Positions 32,266-40,345 of a stretch of DNA of 64,000 nt are shown piece by piece; position 1 is the stretch's first letter, and each line of letters begins with the position of its first letter. Position numbers and translations under genes: made by a program. Below the pieces are notes generated by a model. That model did no database searches, was not told where the DNA came from, and worked only from the letters and a program-made list of their open reading frames with translations. The DNA comes from Holophagaceae bacterium (lineage in GTDB: Bacteria > Acidobacteriota > Holophagae > Holophagales > Holophagaceae): assembly GCA_016710635.1 (NCBI GenBank), contig JADJVL010000002.1, positions 124,001-188,000 on the forward strand. The letters run 5' to 3'.

Positions 32266-32574
32266 CTACTTCCGTTCGCCCCGATCCCGGAAGGTGTAGA
32301 TGGTTTCGCCCGGCCGGGCGAAACCCTGGCGACGGGCCAGGGCCTCCATCAGTTCGGGATCCCGCATGGCGAGGCGCTGCACCTCGTCGAAGAGCTCCCG
32401 GTTCCGGCGATTGAGGGTCAGCAGGACTTCGCGCTGACGCTGCAGCTCCGCCTGCTGCTTGTGGACGGCGGGTAGTCCGCCGGGAAGCAGCCAGAGGGTG
32501 GCCGTCGACAGGACGCCCGAGCAGAGCAGGGCCCCCCAGACGGTCCTGGATTTCAGGAGCCAGGGCGTGTTCAT
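32266..32574 (-). CDS. Septum formation initiator (FtsB/DivIC-like) protein
   Basis: A 102-residue protein with a short cytoplasmic N-terminus, one membrane helix (about residues 10-31) and a coiled coil (about 37-70: HKQQAELQRQREVLLTLNRR). It ends with the FtsB/DivIC-type segment RDPELMEALARRQGFARPGE. Such proteins join FtsL and FtsQ in the divisome. It follows enolase with a 4-base ATGA overlap, the same eno-ftsB neighbourhood found in many bacteria, which supports the call. Confidence 0.87.
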   Translation of the reverse strand: MNTPWLLKSRTVWGALLCSGVLSTATLWLLPGGLPAVHKQQAELQRQREVLLTLNRRNRELFDEVQRLAMRDPELMEALARRQGFARPGETIYTFRDRGERK

Positions 32575-33866
32575 CAGCGCGATTTGGTGGCGAGATGGGC
32601 GCCGAAGGCGTCGCGCCCCGCATAGCGGGCCGCGGCCCCCAGTTCCCACTCGATCTGGAGCAGTCGATTGTATTTGACGACCCGGTCGGTTCGCGCCGGG
32701 GCGCCGGTCTTGATCTGGCCCGCACCGGTGGCGACGGCGAGGTCCGCGATGAACGAGTCCTCGGTTTCGCCGCTGCGGTGGCTGATGATGGCGCGGTAGC
32801 CGGCCTTGTGGGCCATATCCACGGCCTTCAGGGTCTCGGTGACGGTGCCGATCTGGTTCAGCTTGATCAGGATGGCGTTGGCCACGCCTTCGGAGATCCC
32901 GCGCTGGAGGATCGCGGGATTGGTGACGAAGAGGTCGTCCCCCACGAGCTGGATCTTCGATCCGAGCTTGTCCGTGAGGGCCTTCCAGGTCTTCCAGTCG
33001 TCCTCGGCGCACCCGTCCTCGATGGTGAGGATGGGGTGCCGCTCGCACAGCCCGGCGTAGTAGTCGACGAGCTGGGAGGGGGTCTTCTTGGCGCCGTCGA
33101 GTTCGTAGGCTGCGCCCTTCTTGAACTCGCTGGCGGCGCAATCGAGACCGAGGAAGATGTCCTTGCCGGCCTTGTAGCCAGCCTTCTTCACCGCTTCCTG
33201 GATGAGGTCCAGGGCCTCTTCGTTGCTGCCCAGGTTGGGCGCGAAGCCTCCCTCGTCACCCACGCCGGTGGAGAGCTTGCGCGCCTTCAGGACGGCCTTG
33301 AGGGCGTGGTAGATCTCCACGCCCCATCTCAAGGCTTCCGAGAATGTGGAGGCGCCGATGGGAAGCGCCATGAACTCCTGGATGTCGACGTTGTTGTCGG
33401 CGTGCGCGCCGCCGTTGAGGATGTTCATCATCGGAACGGGAAGAACGCGGGCAGAGGCCCCGCCCAAGTAGCGATACAGGGGCTGGTGGCATGCCTTCGA
33501 GGCGGCGTCGGCGAGGGCCATGGAAACGCCCAGGATCGCGTTCGCGCCAAGTTCTTCCTTGTTTTCCGTGCCGTCGAGATCACAAAGGAGTTCGTCGAGT
33601 TCCGCCTGCTGGAAGGGATCCATGCCCCGAAGGGCTTCCTGGATCTCGGTGTTGATGGCGTGCACCGCGCCGAGCACGCCCTTCCCCAGATAGCGCCCCT
33701 TGTCGCCGTCCCGCTTCTCGAGGGCTTCGCGGCTGCCAGTGGAGGCTCCGGAAGGCACCAGTGCCTGCCCTGCCGTGCCGTCGGTCAGCTGCACCCGGGC
33801 CAGGACCGTGGGGTTGCCACGGCTGTCCAGGACTTCGAGAGCGGAAACGCGATCAATGAGCTGCAT
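32574..33866 (-). CDS. eno: Enolase
   Basis: A 430-residue glycolytic enzyme that dehydrates 2-phosphoglycerate to phosphoenolpyruvate. Family blocks are ALEVLDSRGNPTV, SGASTGSREALEKRDGD, GANAILGVSMALADA, MMNILNGGAHADNNVDIQEF, GDDLFVTNP, KLNQIGTVTET and SHRSGETEDSFIADLAV. Metal ligands and the active-site Lys and His lie in these blocks. Full length, no oddities. The upstream gene, a TrpC-like/histone-like fusion, ends 36 bases before it. Confidence 0.98.
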   Translation of the reverse strand: MQLIDRVSALEVLDSRGNPTVLARVQLTDGTAGQALVPSGASTGSREALEKRDGDKGRYLGKGVLGAVHAINTEIQEALRGMDPFQQAELDELLCDLDGTENKEELGANAILGVSMALADAASKACHQPLYRYLGGASARVLPVPMMNILNGGAHADNNVDIQEFMALPIGASTFSEALRWGVEIYHALKAVLKARKLSTGVGDEGGFAPNLGSNEEALDLIQEAVKKAGYKAGKDIFLGLDCAASEFKKGAAYELDGAKKTPSQLVDYYAGLCERHPILTIEDGCAEDDWKTWKALTDKLGSKIQLVGDDLFVTNPAILQRGISEGVANAILIKLNQIGTVTETLKAVDMAHKAGYRAIISHRSGETEDSFIADLAVATGAGQIKTGAPARTDRVVKYNRLLQIEWELGAAARYAGRDAFGAHLATKSR

Positions 33867-33902
33867 GGGAGTTGGCTGACGAAACCTTGTTCCTGAAAAC
33901 CC

Positions 33903-34397
33903 TTACTTCTTCTTGGCGGCCTTCTTGGCGGCCGGCTTCTTGGCAGCGGCCTTCTTCGGGGCGGCCTTCTTCGCAGCCGGCTTCTTGGCGGCGGCCTTCT
34001 TCGGCGCGGCCTTCTTGGCGGCCGGCTTCTTGGCGGCGGCCTTCTTCGGGGCGGCCTTCTTCTTCGGGGCGGCCTTCTTGGCGGCGGCCTTCTTCGGGGC
34101 GGCCTTCTTGGCAGCGGCCTTCTTCGGGGCGGCCTTCTTGGCGGCGGCCTTCTTCGGGGCGGCCTTCTTGGCGGCGGCCTTCTTCGGGGCGGCCTTCTTG
34201 GCGGCCGGCTTCTTGGCGGCGGCCTTCTTCGGGGCGGCCTTCTTGGCAGCAGCCTTCTTCGGGGCGGCCTTCTTGGCGGCCGGCTTCTTGGCGGCGGCCT
34301 TCTTCGGAGCAGCCTTCTTCTTGGCGGCGGCCTTCTTCGGCGCGGGCGCCGAGGCGGCGGGCGTCATTCCGTTGGACTGCATGGCGTCTTGAACCAT
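33903..34397 (-). CDS. Histone-H1-like basic protein, possible separate product from an internal start
   Basis: Inside the fusion frame, an ATG at 34397 (Met318) is preceded by AAGGAG with a 6-base spacer, the best ribosome site in the neighbourhood. Translation from here gives a 164-residue basic protein (MVQDAMQSNGMTPAASAPAP, then Lys/Ala/Pro repeats). Stand-alone proteins of this type are common nucleoid proteins in bacteria. Either only this short form is real together with a separate barrel read through, or both forms are made. The frame contains no stop between barrel and tail. Confidence 0.55.
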   Translation of the reverse strand: MVQDAMQSNGMTPAASAPAPKKAAAKKKAAPKKAAAKKPAAKKAAPKKAAAKKAAPKKAAAKKPAAKKAAPKKAAAKKAAPKKAAAKKAAPKKAAAKKAAPKKAAAKKAAPKKKAAPKKAAAKKPAAKKAAPKKAAAKKPAAKKAAPKKAAAKKPAAKKAAKKK

Positions 34398-35348
34398 TGA
34401 TGGCTCCTTGTGGCCCTTTCGGGCGGGGTTAGGGGGTGTGGATGTTGCACTGGTTTTGGCCGATTTCGTGGCGCCCGCAGCCGGCGCAGTTGGCCGCGCG
34501 CCCGAATCGCCTTTCGTTTCCGCGGCTCCCGAGGGAACGCGAGGAGGTGCTGGTGATGTCTTCTTCGCCGGCTTGCGGGTGGGTTCGATGCCCGCGAGGA
34601 GCTGGGCGAGCCGTTTGCCGGGGTAGAACTCGTGCAGCAGCGCGTCGCCGATGATGGCGCCATGGACGCCCATGGCCTCAAGCTGCTTGAGCTGGGAAAG
34701 GGACTGGATGCCGGCCTCGACCATGCGGAGGCACTTCTTGACCGGGACCTTCTTCAAAAGGGCGATGGCGGCGTCGAAGTCCGCCTTCCAGGTGTCGAGG
34801 TCCCGCCCGGCGACACAGATGGTGTCGGCGCCAGCCTCGAGGGCCCGCTTCAGGTCCGCCTCGCTGGAGACCTCCACGACCACGTCCAGCCCCTTGGCGG
34901 CAGCCAGCTTCTGGAGGGCCTGGATGCGCTCGACCGGCAGCAGGGCGGCCATCAGGAAGATGGCGTCGGCGCCGAGGATCTTGCTCTCCTCGACCTGGTA
35001 CTCCTCGAAGATGAAGTCCCGGCGCAGGAGGGGGATCTTCACCGCGGCCCGAGCCTCAGAGAGGTGCTTGTCCTCCCCGAAATAGAGGAAGCGGTCGGTC
35101 GCAATGGAGAGGGCGCGGGCGCCGTTCTCCACCAGGCTCTTCGCATGGGTTCCGGCCCGGTAGCCTTCCCGGACCTGCCCGTGTTCAGGGTTGCCGCCCG
35201 CCACTTCGGCGATGACCGTCATGCCCGGTTGGGAGAGTTCTTCCTTGAGCGAGTGATGACCTCGGTACGCTTCCTTGACCGCTGCGGGGCCCCGTTGCTT
35301 CTTGATTTCGATATCCAGGGCCTTAAAAATTGCGATCTTTTTCAGCAT
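33903..35348 (-). CDS. Degenerate TrpC-like TIM barrel fused to a histone-H1-like Lys/Ala tail
   Basis: A single 481-codon frame. Residues about 1-250 align with indole-3-glycerol-phosphate synthase (GYRAGTHAKSLVENGARALS, YQVEESKILGADAIFLMAAL, HGAIIGDALL). Key positions are changed by my alignment: the Lys of AEIK is Ala50, the general-acid Lys of LxKDF is Arg110, the Asn of NNRNL is Ala180 and the Ser of ESGI is Ala212. Glu48 and Glu159 remain. Tryptophan synthesis is therefore doubtful. A Pro/Ala/Thr linker (about 255-317) leads to a tail of KKAAPKKAAAKK-type repeats (about 330-481), as in bacterial histone-H1/HC1-like DNA-binding proteins. A strong internal start at 34397 may produce the tail alone. 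It precedes eno, ftsB and dapF. Confidence 0.82.
   Translation of the reverse strand: MLKKIAIFKALDIEIKKQRGPAAVKEAYRGHHSLKEELSQPGMTVIAEVAGGNPEHGQVREGYRAGTHAKSLVENGARALSIATDRFLYFGEDKHLSEARAAVKIPLLRRDFIFEEYQVEESKILGADAIFLMAALLPVERIQALQKLAAAKGLDVVVEVSSEADLKRALEAGADTICVAGRDLDTWKADFDAAIALLKKVPVKKCLRMVEAGIQSLSQLKQLEAMGVHGAIIGDALLHEFYPGKRLAQLLAGIEPTRKPAKKTSPAPPRVPSGAAETKGDSGARPTAPAAGATKSAKTSATSTPPNPARKGHKEPSMVQDAMQSNGMTPAASAPAPKKAAAKKKAAPKKAAAKKPAAKKAAPKKAAAKKAAPKKAAAKKPAAKKAAPKKAAAKKAAPKKAAAKKAAPKKAAAKKAAPKKAAAKKAAPKKKAAPKKAAAKKPAAKKAAPKKAAAKKPAAKKAAPKKAAAKKPAAKKAAKKK
33906..34345 (-). repeat. Low-complexity tandem repeats coding for the Lys/Ala/Pro tail
   Basis: About 440 bases built from variants of 15-base units (on the plus strand GGCGGCCTTCTTCGG and GGCGGCCTTCTTGGC, with GGCCGGCTTCTT variants). 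Each unit encodes a form of KKAAP or KKAAA. Such repeats can expand or contract by slippage in multiples that keep the frame, so tail length may vary between strains. Confidence 0.85.
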
Positions 35349-35560
35349 CCTCTCAGCTCCAAATTAAACCTCTCCACTGGCACATGATTGGGGTGCGAAT
35401 GACGTTCCGAGTTGTCTTCCTGGAACTCCATCAAAACGGGCGCATCTGATCGGGTCAACAAAATTGTTCATAAGAATCTTTAAGCGGAATCTCCTTGTGC
35501 GCCATAGCCATCGGCGATTTTTTTTTCTGGGAGGTTTACTGTGATGACATGGAGACCCGC
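35349..35560. promoter_or_regulatory. Divergent AT-rich promoter region between the TrpC-like fusion gene and upp
   Basis: This gap is clearly more AT-rich than its surroundings. On the minus strand TTGACC (35458-35453), a 17-base spacer and TTTGAT (35435-35430) make a plausible sigma70 promoter about 80 bases upstream of the fusion gene start. On the plus strand AATTGTTCATAAGAATCTTTAAG (35462-35484, shown here by its ends only as TTGTTC and CTTTAA) may belong to the upp promoter, with less certainty. No operator was recognised. Confidence 0.45.
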
Positions 35561-36187
35561 ATGAACACTACTGTTTTGGCCCATCCGCTGGTGCATCACA
35601 AACTCACGATGTTGCGCTCGAAAAGCACCTCGACGGCCCTCTTCCGGGCGCTCGTCGAAGAGATCGGACTCATCCTCGCCATCGAGGCGACGGCACATCT
35701 CAGGGTCGAGACGACCTCCGTGGAGACTCCGCTCGAGACCTGCGACGGCTGGCGGCTGAGTGGCGCCGACCCCGTCCTCGTGCCGGTCCTGCGCGCCGGA
35801 CTCGGGCTCGTTCCCCCCTTCCTCCACCTCCTTCCGACGGCGAAGGTCGGCCACATCGGCCTGGCCCGGGACCACGCGACGCTGTTGCCGCGGGCCTACT
35901 ACCGCAACTTCCCGCCGGACATGGCCTCCCGCCCGGCGATCATCCTCGATCCGATGCTCGCCACGGGAGGCAGCGCCGCGGAGGCGGTCCGGCAGGTCAA
36001 GGAGGCGGGCTCGACCAACCTCACGCTGGCCTGCGTGATCGCGGCCCCGGAAGGGATCCGCTTCCTCCAGGAGGCGCACCCGGGCATCCGCATCGTCGCC
36101 GCGGGCCTCGACCGCGAGTTGAACGAGAAGGGCTACATCCTCCCGGGCCTGGGCGATGCCGGCGACCGCATCTTCGGAACCCGGTAG
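35561..36187 (+). CDS. upp: Uracil phosphoribosyltransferase
   Basis: A 208-residue salvage enzyme making UMP from uracil and PRPP. Motifs are the family N-terminus VLAHPLVHHKLTMLR, the loop VPVLRAGLGLV, the PRPP site ILDPMLATGGSAAEAV, and the uracil-binding C-terminus GLGDAGDRIFGT. I chose ATG 35561, because GGAG lies 6 bases upstream and the product is then exactly the usual 208 residues. ATG 35549 (adding METR) is possible. Divergent from the TrpC-like fusion gene. Confidence 0.95.
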   Translation: MNTTVLAHPLVHHKLTMLRSKSTSTALFRALVEEIGLILAIEATAHLRVETTSVETPLETCDGWRLSGADPVLVPVLRAGLGLVPPFLHLLPTAKVGHIGLARDHATLLPRAYYRNFPPDMASRPAIILDPMLATGGSAAEAVRQVKEAGSTNLTLACVIAAPEGIRFLQEAHPGIRIVAAGLDRELNEKGYILPGLGDAGDRIFGTR

Positions 36188-36202
36188 GGGTGGCCGTTCG
36201 GG

Positions 36203-37798
36203 TCAACGCTTCATCAGGCCCTTGAGCTTCCCGAACATGCCGTTTCCGGGCTTCTCCTCGACCTCGGCCACCTTGTCCTCCATGGAGAAGTCCTGGGGGA
36301 TGGGCACGGAGGGGTCCAGCTCGATGGCCTTCTTGAAGCAGCCCTTCGCGTTCGCGCGGAAGCCCTTGCGGTGGTAGATCTCGCCCATGATCGCCCACGG
36401 TTCCGCGGCCCTCGGGTGCAGGCGCGAGGCACTCTGAAGCGCCTCCACCGCCCGGGTGGACCAGGCGGGATTGGTGGTGCGCAGCTTGCCCAGCAGGAGC
36501 CATACGCCGTAGGCATCGTCGGAGTCCGGGTCGAGGCGCACGGCCTGCTCGAGGACCTGGATGGCCTCACCCGTCCGATCCTGGAGCTGGAGGTTCTTGG
36601 CCACGCGCAGGAGCTTGCGGGCCTTCGCCAACAGATCCCCTTCGTCCGCATCAGGCACGCCTTCCTCGCCGGCGGCACCCGGGGCCTGCCCGCTGAGGTT
36701 CCGGGCACCGGAAGAGATCGGCCGGAAGGGCTCCGTGGGGGTCTGGAGGGGTTTTGGGGATTCCATTTCGATCTTGATGGCGCCCGGATCGGGGACGAAG
36801 GCAATGGGCCCCCGGCCAACACCCGGCTCCTCCTCTTCGACGATCTCGATGTGCATGTCCTCCACGGGTGGCAACCCAGGGGTGCCCGCCTGGGGCGCGG
36901 GGCTGGAATCCGCGTTCGGCACCGGCTTCAAGGGCTCAACGCTTTCCGGTTTGAGGCTGGGGACCTTGCCGGTGGTCGCCCGCTGCACCTCCGCGCCCGG
37001 TTTCGAAGTCGGTTCCACGGGGACGGGATCCGGCTTGCGCGGAATGAGCGTCGGGACCTCCCCCTCGGCCAGGGTGAGGCCGCCGATGGCCCAGAGGGCG
37101 AGGACAAGCCGGGAAGCCGGTACGGGCTCCAGACTCGAGGCGCCCAGCAGCGTGTCGAACCCGAGGGGCTCCCCTCCCAGGAAGGAAAGGGCATAGGCCT
37201 GCTGGGGGTCGATGGGAAGGTCCGACAGGGTGGAGAGCAATCCAGCGGGGGCTTGCCATTTCCAGCCCTTCTGGGCGCTGATCCATGAAGGGATGGAGTC
37301 GGCGTTACTCAGGTTGGTCAGGGCCTGCCACACCAGTTTCCGGTGGTCCAGGGCAATGGGCACACCACCGGCGACATTGGCGGCGGTTGCCCCGTCCTTC
37401 CACTCGTACCGCACCACAGGGTGCTCAAGGGCGTTCAGCAGGATGAGGTCATAGAGGTCGGCGAGGTGCTGGTTGCGCTGCTCCGAGGAAAGCAGGCCCC
37501 ACTGGACAACCTTGTCGCCGAGGCGCTCGTCCCGGGCATCGGACAGGAGCTCCTTCAGAGCGGCGAGATCCAGGACGCCTTGCCTGAGCAGGTAGTTGCC
37601 GAACTGCTCCCCCGCGACATCGCTCTGGAGGAAGACCAGCTTTCCATAGCTCCAGAAGAGGCGCCGGCCCCCGTCGTTCTGCTCCAATACCAGCTCCCCG
37701 TGGGCGGACCACTGGTAGAGCGCGCCCAGGTGGGCCGGCAGGAATGCGGGCGGTTGCGTCGAGATCACGCGGGTGCGACTCCTCTTGGGTGTGGCCAT
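36203..37798 (-). CDS. DUF4388 (PATAN-like) protein with C-terminal TPR repeats
   Basis: A 531-residue cytoplasmic protein. The N-terminal part (about residues 22-130: LGALYQWSAHGELVLEQNDG, LFWSYGKLVFLQSDV, LGDKVVQWGLLSSEQ) matches the DUF4388/PATAN pattern found in delta-proteobacterial and acidobacterial signalling proteins. A Pro/Glu-rich linker (about 255-385) precedes TPR-like helices (about 390-500: TGEAIQVLEQAVRLDPDSDD, GFRANAKGCFKKAIELDPS). It is divergent from a Ser/Thr kinase gene across 109 bases, a hint that the two act in the same signalling route. Function otherwise unknown. Confidence 0.8.
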   Translation of the reverse strand: MATPKRSRTRVISTQPPAFLPAHLGALYQWSAHGELVLEQNDGGRRLFWSYGKLVFLQSDVAGEQFGNYLLRQGVLDLAALKELLSDARDERLGDKVVQWGLLSSEQRNQHLADLYDLILLNALEHPVVRYEWKDGATAANVAGGVPIALDHRKLVWQALTNLSNADSIPSWISAQKGWKWQAPAGLLSTLSDLPIDPQQAYALSFLGGEPLGFDTLLGASSLEPVPASRLVLALWAIGGLTLAEGEVPTLIPRKPDPVPVEPTSKPGAEVQRATTGKVPSLKPESVEPLKPVPNADSSPAPQAGTPGLPPVEDMHIEIVEEEEPGVGRGPIAFVPDPGAIKIEMESPKPLQTPTEPFRPISSGARNLSGQAPGAAGEEGVPDADEGDLLAKARKLLRVAKNLQLQDRTGEAIQVLEQAVRLDPDSDDAYGVWLLLGKLRTTNPAWSTRAVEALQSASRLHPRAAEPWAIMGEIYHRKGFRANAKGCFKKAIELDPSVPIPQDFSMEDKVAEVEEKPGNGMFGKLKGLMKR

Positions 37799-37907
37799 GA
37801 ATCTAGCAAGTCCAGGGGAGGAGCGGGCGGGAAATCCGTTGGCCCGGTGAGTTGGAACGGCCTATGCTTTGAAACCGCTCAAACACACGTCATGGCGGGA
37901 GAGCCCC

Positions 37908-39590
37908 ATGTTTCAACGACTAGGAAAATTCCAAATCCAACGCGTCCTGGGACAGGGTGCCATGGGCGAAGTGCTGCTCGGCATCGATCCGTCCATCGGC
38001 CGTGAGGTCGCGATCAAGACAATCCTTCCCACCGTGCAGGCCGGAGGCGACGCCAAGGAACGCTTCGCCCGGGAAGCCAAGGCCGCCGGGGTCCTGAACC
38101 ACCCAAACCTCGTCACGATCTATGAATTCGGCGAAGACCAGGGGGTTCTCTACATCGCCATGGAGCTGGTGAAGGGCCACGACTTCGAGGAACTGCTCCG
38201 GGAGCAGTCCCTCACGCGGAGCGAGGCCCTGGAGATTCTGGCCCAGGTCTGTGACGGGCTGCAGTACGCCCATACGAACCATATCGTCCACCGCGACATC
38301 AAGCCCTCCAATGTGCGGGTCCAGCGGGATGGCAAGCGCCTCCACGCAAAAGTGATGGATTTTGGCGTGGCGCGTGTGGGGAATTCCGACATGACCGCCA
38401 CCGGCATGGTCATGGGCACCGTGAGCTACATGGCCCCGGAATACATCCGCACCGGCCGGCCCGACCCCCGGAGCGACCTGTTCGCCGTAGGCGTGATGCT
38501 TTACGAAGCGCTCTCGGGCCGCAAACCCTTCAGTGGGGACACCACGCCCACGATCCTCTACAAGATCGTCAACGAGCCCCCGGAGCCCCTGGACACCGCC
38601 GGGTTGGTCGACATCAGCCCCTCGATCCGGCAGGTCCTGGACAATGCGCTTTGCAAGGATCCCGACCAGCGCTACCAATCCGCAGAGGATCTGGCCCGGG
38701 CGCTCCGGTCCGCCAAGGACCCGACCTGGACGGGCCTGGTCGGGGCCCCCGCCACCACCGCCATCCCCGCCGGCGCCCACGGCACCCGGCCCGCGGCACC
38801 GGCCGTTCCGGCGACCGCTCCCGCCCTCGTGGCACCCGCGCCGCCCGCCCGTCCCCAACCCGCGAAGTCCGGTTCGGGTGCAGGGCTTTTCCTCGGGTTG
38901 GCCGCCGCGGCCATGCTGCTCATCGGCGGCGGTGGCCTCGGCCTCTGGCTAATGCGGGACAAGCTGCCCTTCTTCAATTCCGATGTGGCACCCGCGGCGG
39001 GGGCGGCGCCCGCGGAGACTCCTGCGGCCCCGACAGAGCCGGCGCCCAGCCCTACAGCCCCTGCCGAGCCCCCCGCCACCGGCGCGGCTCCCGCAACCCA
39101 CCTGCCTGCGGCGCCTTCGGGCGCCCGCGCCGTGGAGCCCCGTCCCGCCGAGACCCGCTCGACCACCCGGTCCAGCCAGGAACCCGCCGCAACCCATGGC
39201 GCCGAAACGGCGCCGGCCCCCACTCCTTCCAACGACCCCTTCGCCCAGGAAAACCTGCGGAAGCTCAGTGCGCCCGAGCGGTTGGCCCTCAGCAATCAGA
39301 CCATGAGCGAAGCCACCTCCCTGGCTGATTCGAACCCCACCCGGGCCATCGAGATGCTTCGCCGGGCCATCGCCGCGAACCCCGACAACGAGCGCGCCTA
39401 TGCATGGCTGCTGGTGGCCCTCTACCGCCAGGAGCGCTTCGCCGAGTTCCAGTCCACCGCGGACATGGCCCGTCGCAACGGCATCAGTTTCCAGCGCATG
39501 ATGTCCAACGCGCGCTTCCGGAGCGTCATCCAGGATGAGCGCCTCAACCGTCGCTTGCCCGGTGGGCTGCGCGGCGTGAACGAGGACTGA
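37908..39590 (+). CDS. Transmembrane serine/threonine protein kinase with C-terminal TPR region
   Basis: A 560-residue PknB-type kinase. The kinase domain (about residues 7-275) has GQGAMGEV (15-22), the ATP Lys37 in VAIKT, HRDIKPSNV (128-136), DFGVAR (151-156) and the APE-like MAPEYI. A Pro/Ala linker, one membrane helix (about 323-347), a second Pro/Ala/Thr-rich stretch outside, and a short TPR-like C-terminus (NPTRAIEMLRRAIAANPDNE) follow. The start at 37908 has GGGAGAG just upstream. The extracellular part lacks PASTA repeats. rnc begins 7 bases after its stop. Confidence 0.92.
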   Translation: MFQRLGKFQIQRVLGQGAMGEVLLGIDPSIGREVAIKTILPTVQAGGDAKERFAREAKAAGVLNHPNLVTIYEFGEDQGVLYIAMELVKGHDFEELLREQSLTRSEALEILAQVCDGLQYAHTNHIVHRDIKPSNVRVQRDGKRLHAKVMDFGVARVGNSDMTATGMVMGTVSYMAPEYIRTGRPDPRSDLFAVGVMLYEALSGRKPFSGDTTPTILYKIVNEPPEPLDTAGLVDISPSIRQVLDNALCKDPDQRYQSAEDLARALRSAKDPTWTGLVGAPATTAIPAGAHGTRPAAPAVPATAPALVAPAPPARPQPAKSGSGAGLFLGLAAAAMLLIGGGGLGLWLMRDKLPFFNSDVAPAAGAAPAETPAAPTEPAPSPTAPAEPPATGAAPATHLPAAPSGARAVEPRPAETRSTTRSSQEPAATHGAETAPAPTPSNDPFAQENLRKLSAPERLALSNQTMSEATSLADSNPTRAIEMLRRAIAANPDNERAYAWLLVALYRQERFAEFQSTADMARRNGISFQRMMSNARFRSVIQDERLNRRLPGGLRGVNED

Positions 39591-39597
39591 TCCCCGG

Positions 39598-40269
39598 ATG
39601 GGATCTCCCGCGACGGACCTGGCTGCCCGCCTCGGGTACCGGTTCAAGGACCACGCCCTACTGGCACAAGCCCTGACGCCCCCCTCCAGCGGACTGCCCC
39701 GGGACAACCAGCGCCTGGAATTCCTTGGCGACGCCCTGCTCAACGCTGCCGCGGCCCTGCTCATCCACCGGGAGAAGCCCGCGTGGGACGAGGGGGACAT
39801 GTCCAAGCTGCGCGGGATGCTGGTGTGCACGCGCGCCCTGGAGGCTTGGGCGAAAGATATCGGACTGGGACTTGTGCCGGGCCCCCGCAGTCCGAAGCTC
39901 GCCGCCAGCCCCAAGACCATGGCCGATGCCATGGAAGCCCTGCTGGCGGCTGTCTACGAGGATTCCGGCCCAGGGGGCTTCCAGGCGGTGTTGGACATCT
40001 GCGAAGCCCGGTTCCTGGCCACCATTCAAGGCGCTCGCCCCGGGGACTGGAAGCGGCAGGACGCCAAGACCGCCCTGCAGGAACGGGCGGCGGTCCTGGG
40101 ATTCCCCGCGCCCCACTACGCCCTGGTCGAACGCTCCGGGCCTGATCATGCCCCCCGGTTTCGGGTGGAGGCCACGGTGGGCGACCTTCGTGCTTCGGGT
40201 CTCGGCACCTCGCGGAAGGCTGCCGAAGTGGAGGCGGCCGGGGCCCTGATGGCACGCATCGGCGAGTAG
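39598..40269 (+). CDS. rnc: Ribonuclease III
   Basis: A 223-residue double-strand-specific endonuclease that processes rRNA precursors and structured RNAs. It carries the signature NQRLEFLGDALL with catalytic Glu/Asp and the second acidic motif MADAMEALLAAVYED. A double-stranded-RNA-binding domain follows (about 150-223: DAKTALQERAAVLGFPAPHY, ASGLGTSRKAAEVEAAGALM). Full length. Confidence 0.95.
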   Translation: MGSPATDLAARLGYRFKDHALLAQALTPPSSGLPRDNQRLEFLGDALLNAAAALLIHREKPAWDEGDMSKLRGMLVCTRALEAWAKDIGLGLVPGPRSPKLAASPKTMADAMEALLAAVYEDSGPGGFQAVLDICEARFLATIQGARPGDWKRQDAKTALQERAAVLGFPAPHYALVERSGPDHAPRFRVEATVGDLRASGLGTSRKAAEVEAAGALMARIGE

Positions 40270-40345
40270 GCGCGGCCAGCCTGTTTGTTACGGATCCGTC
40301 GACTCAGGCTAAGATTCCAAACGGCGACAGCCGCGAAGGAGCCGT
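40270..40345 (+). promoter_or_regulatory. Possible promoter before the HisA-like gene
   Basis: TTGTTA (40285-40290), a 19-base spacer and TAAGAT (40310-40315) make a weak sigma70-like pair. AGCCTG and CAGGCT flank the spacer region as an inverted repeat. A strong AAGGAG ribosome site precedes the GTG start at 40346. Confidence 0.35.

Noticed and set aside
33906..34345. Possible CRISPR array or satellite in the dense short repeats
   Set aside because: Repeats are contiguous 15-base units without unique spacers and keep a reading frame for Lys/Ala/Pro residues.
33872..34432. Plus-strand open frames rich in Ser/Arg/Pro or Ala/Phe across the same repeats
   Set aside because: They are reflections of the simple repeat in other frames; only the minus-strand frame is continuous with a real domain.
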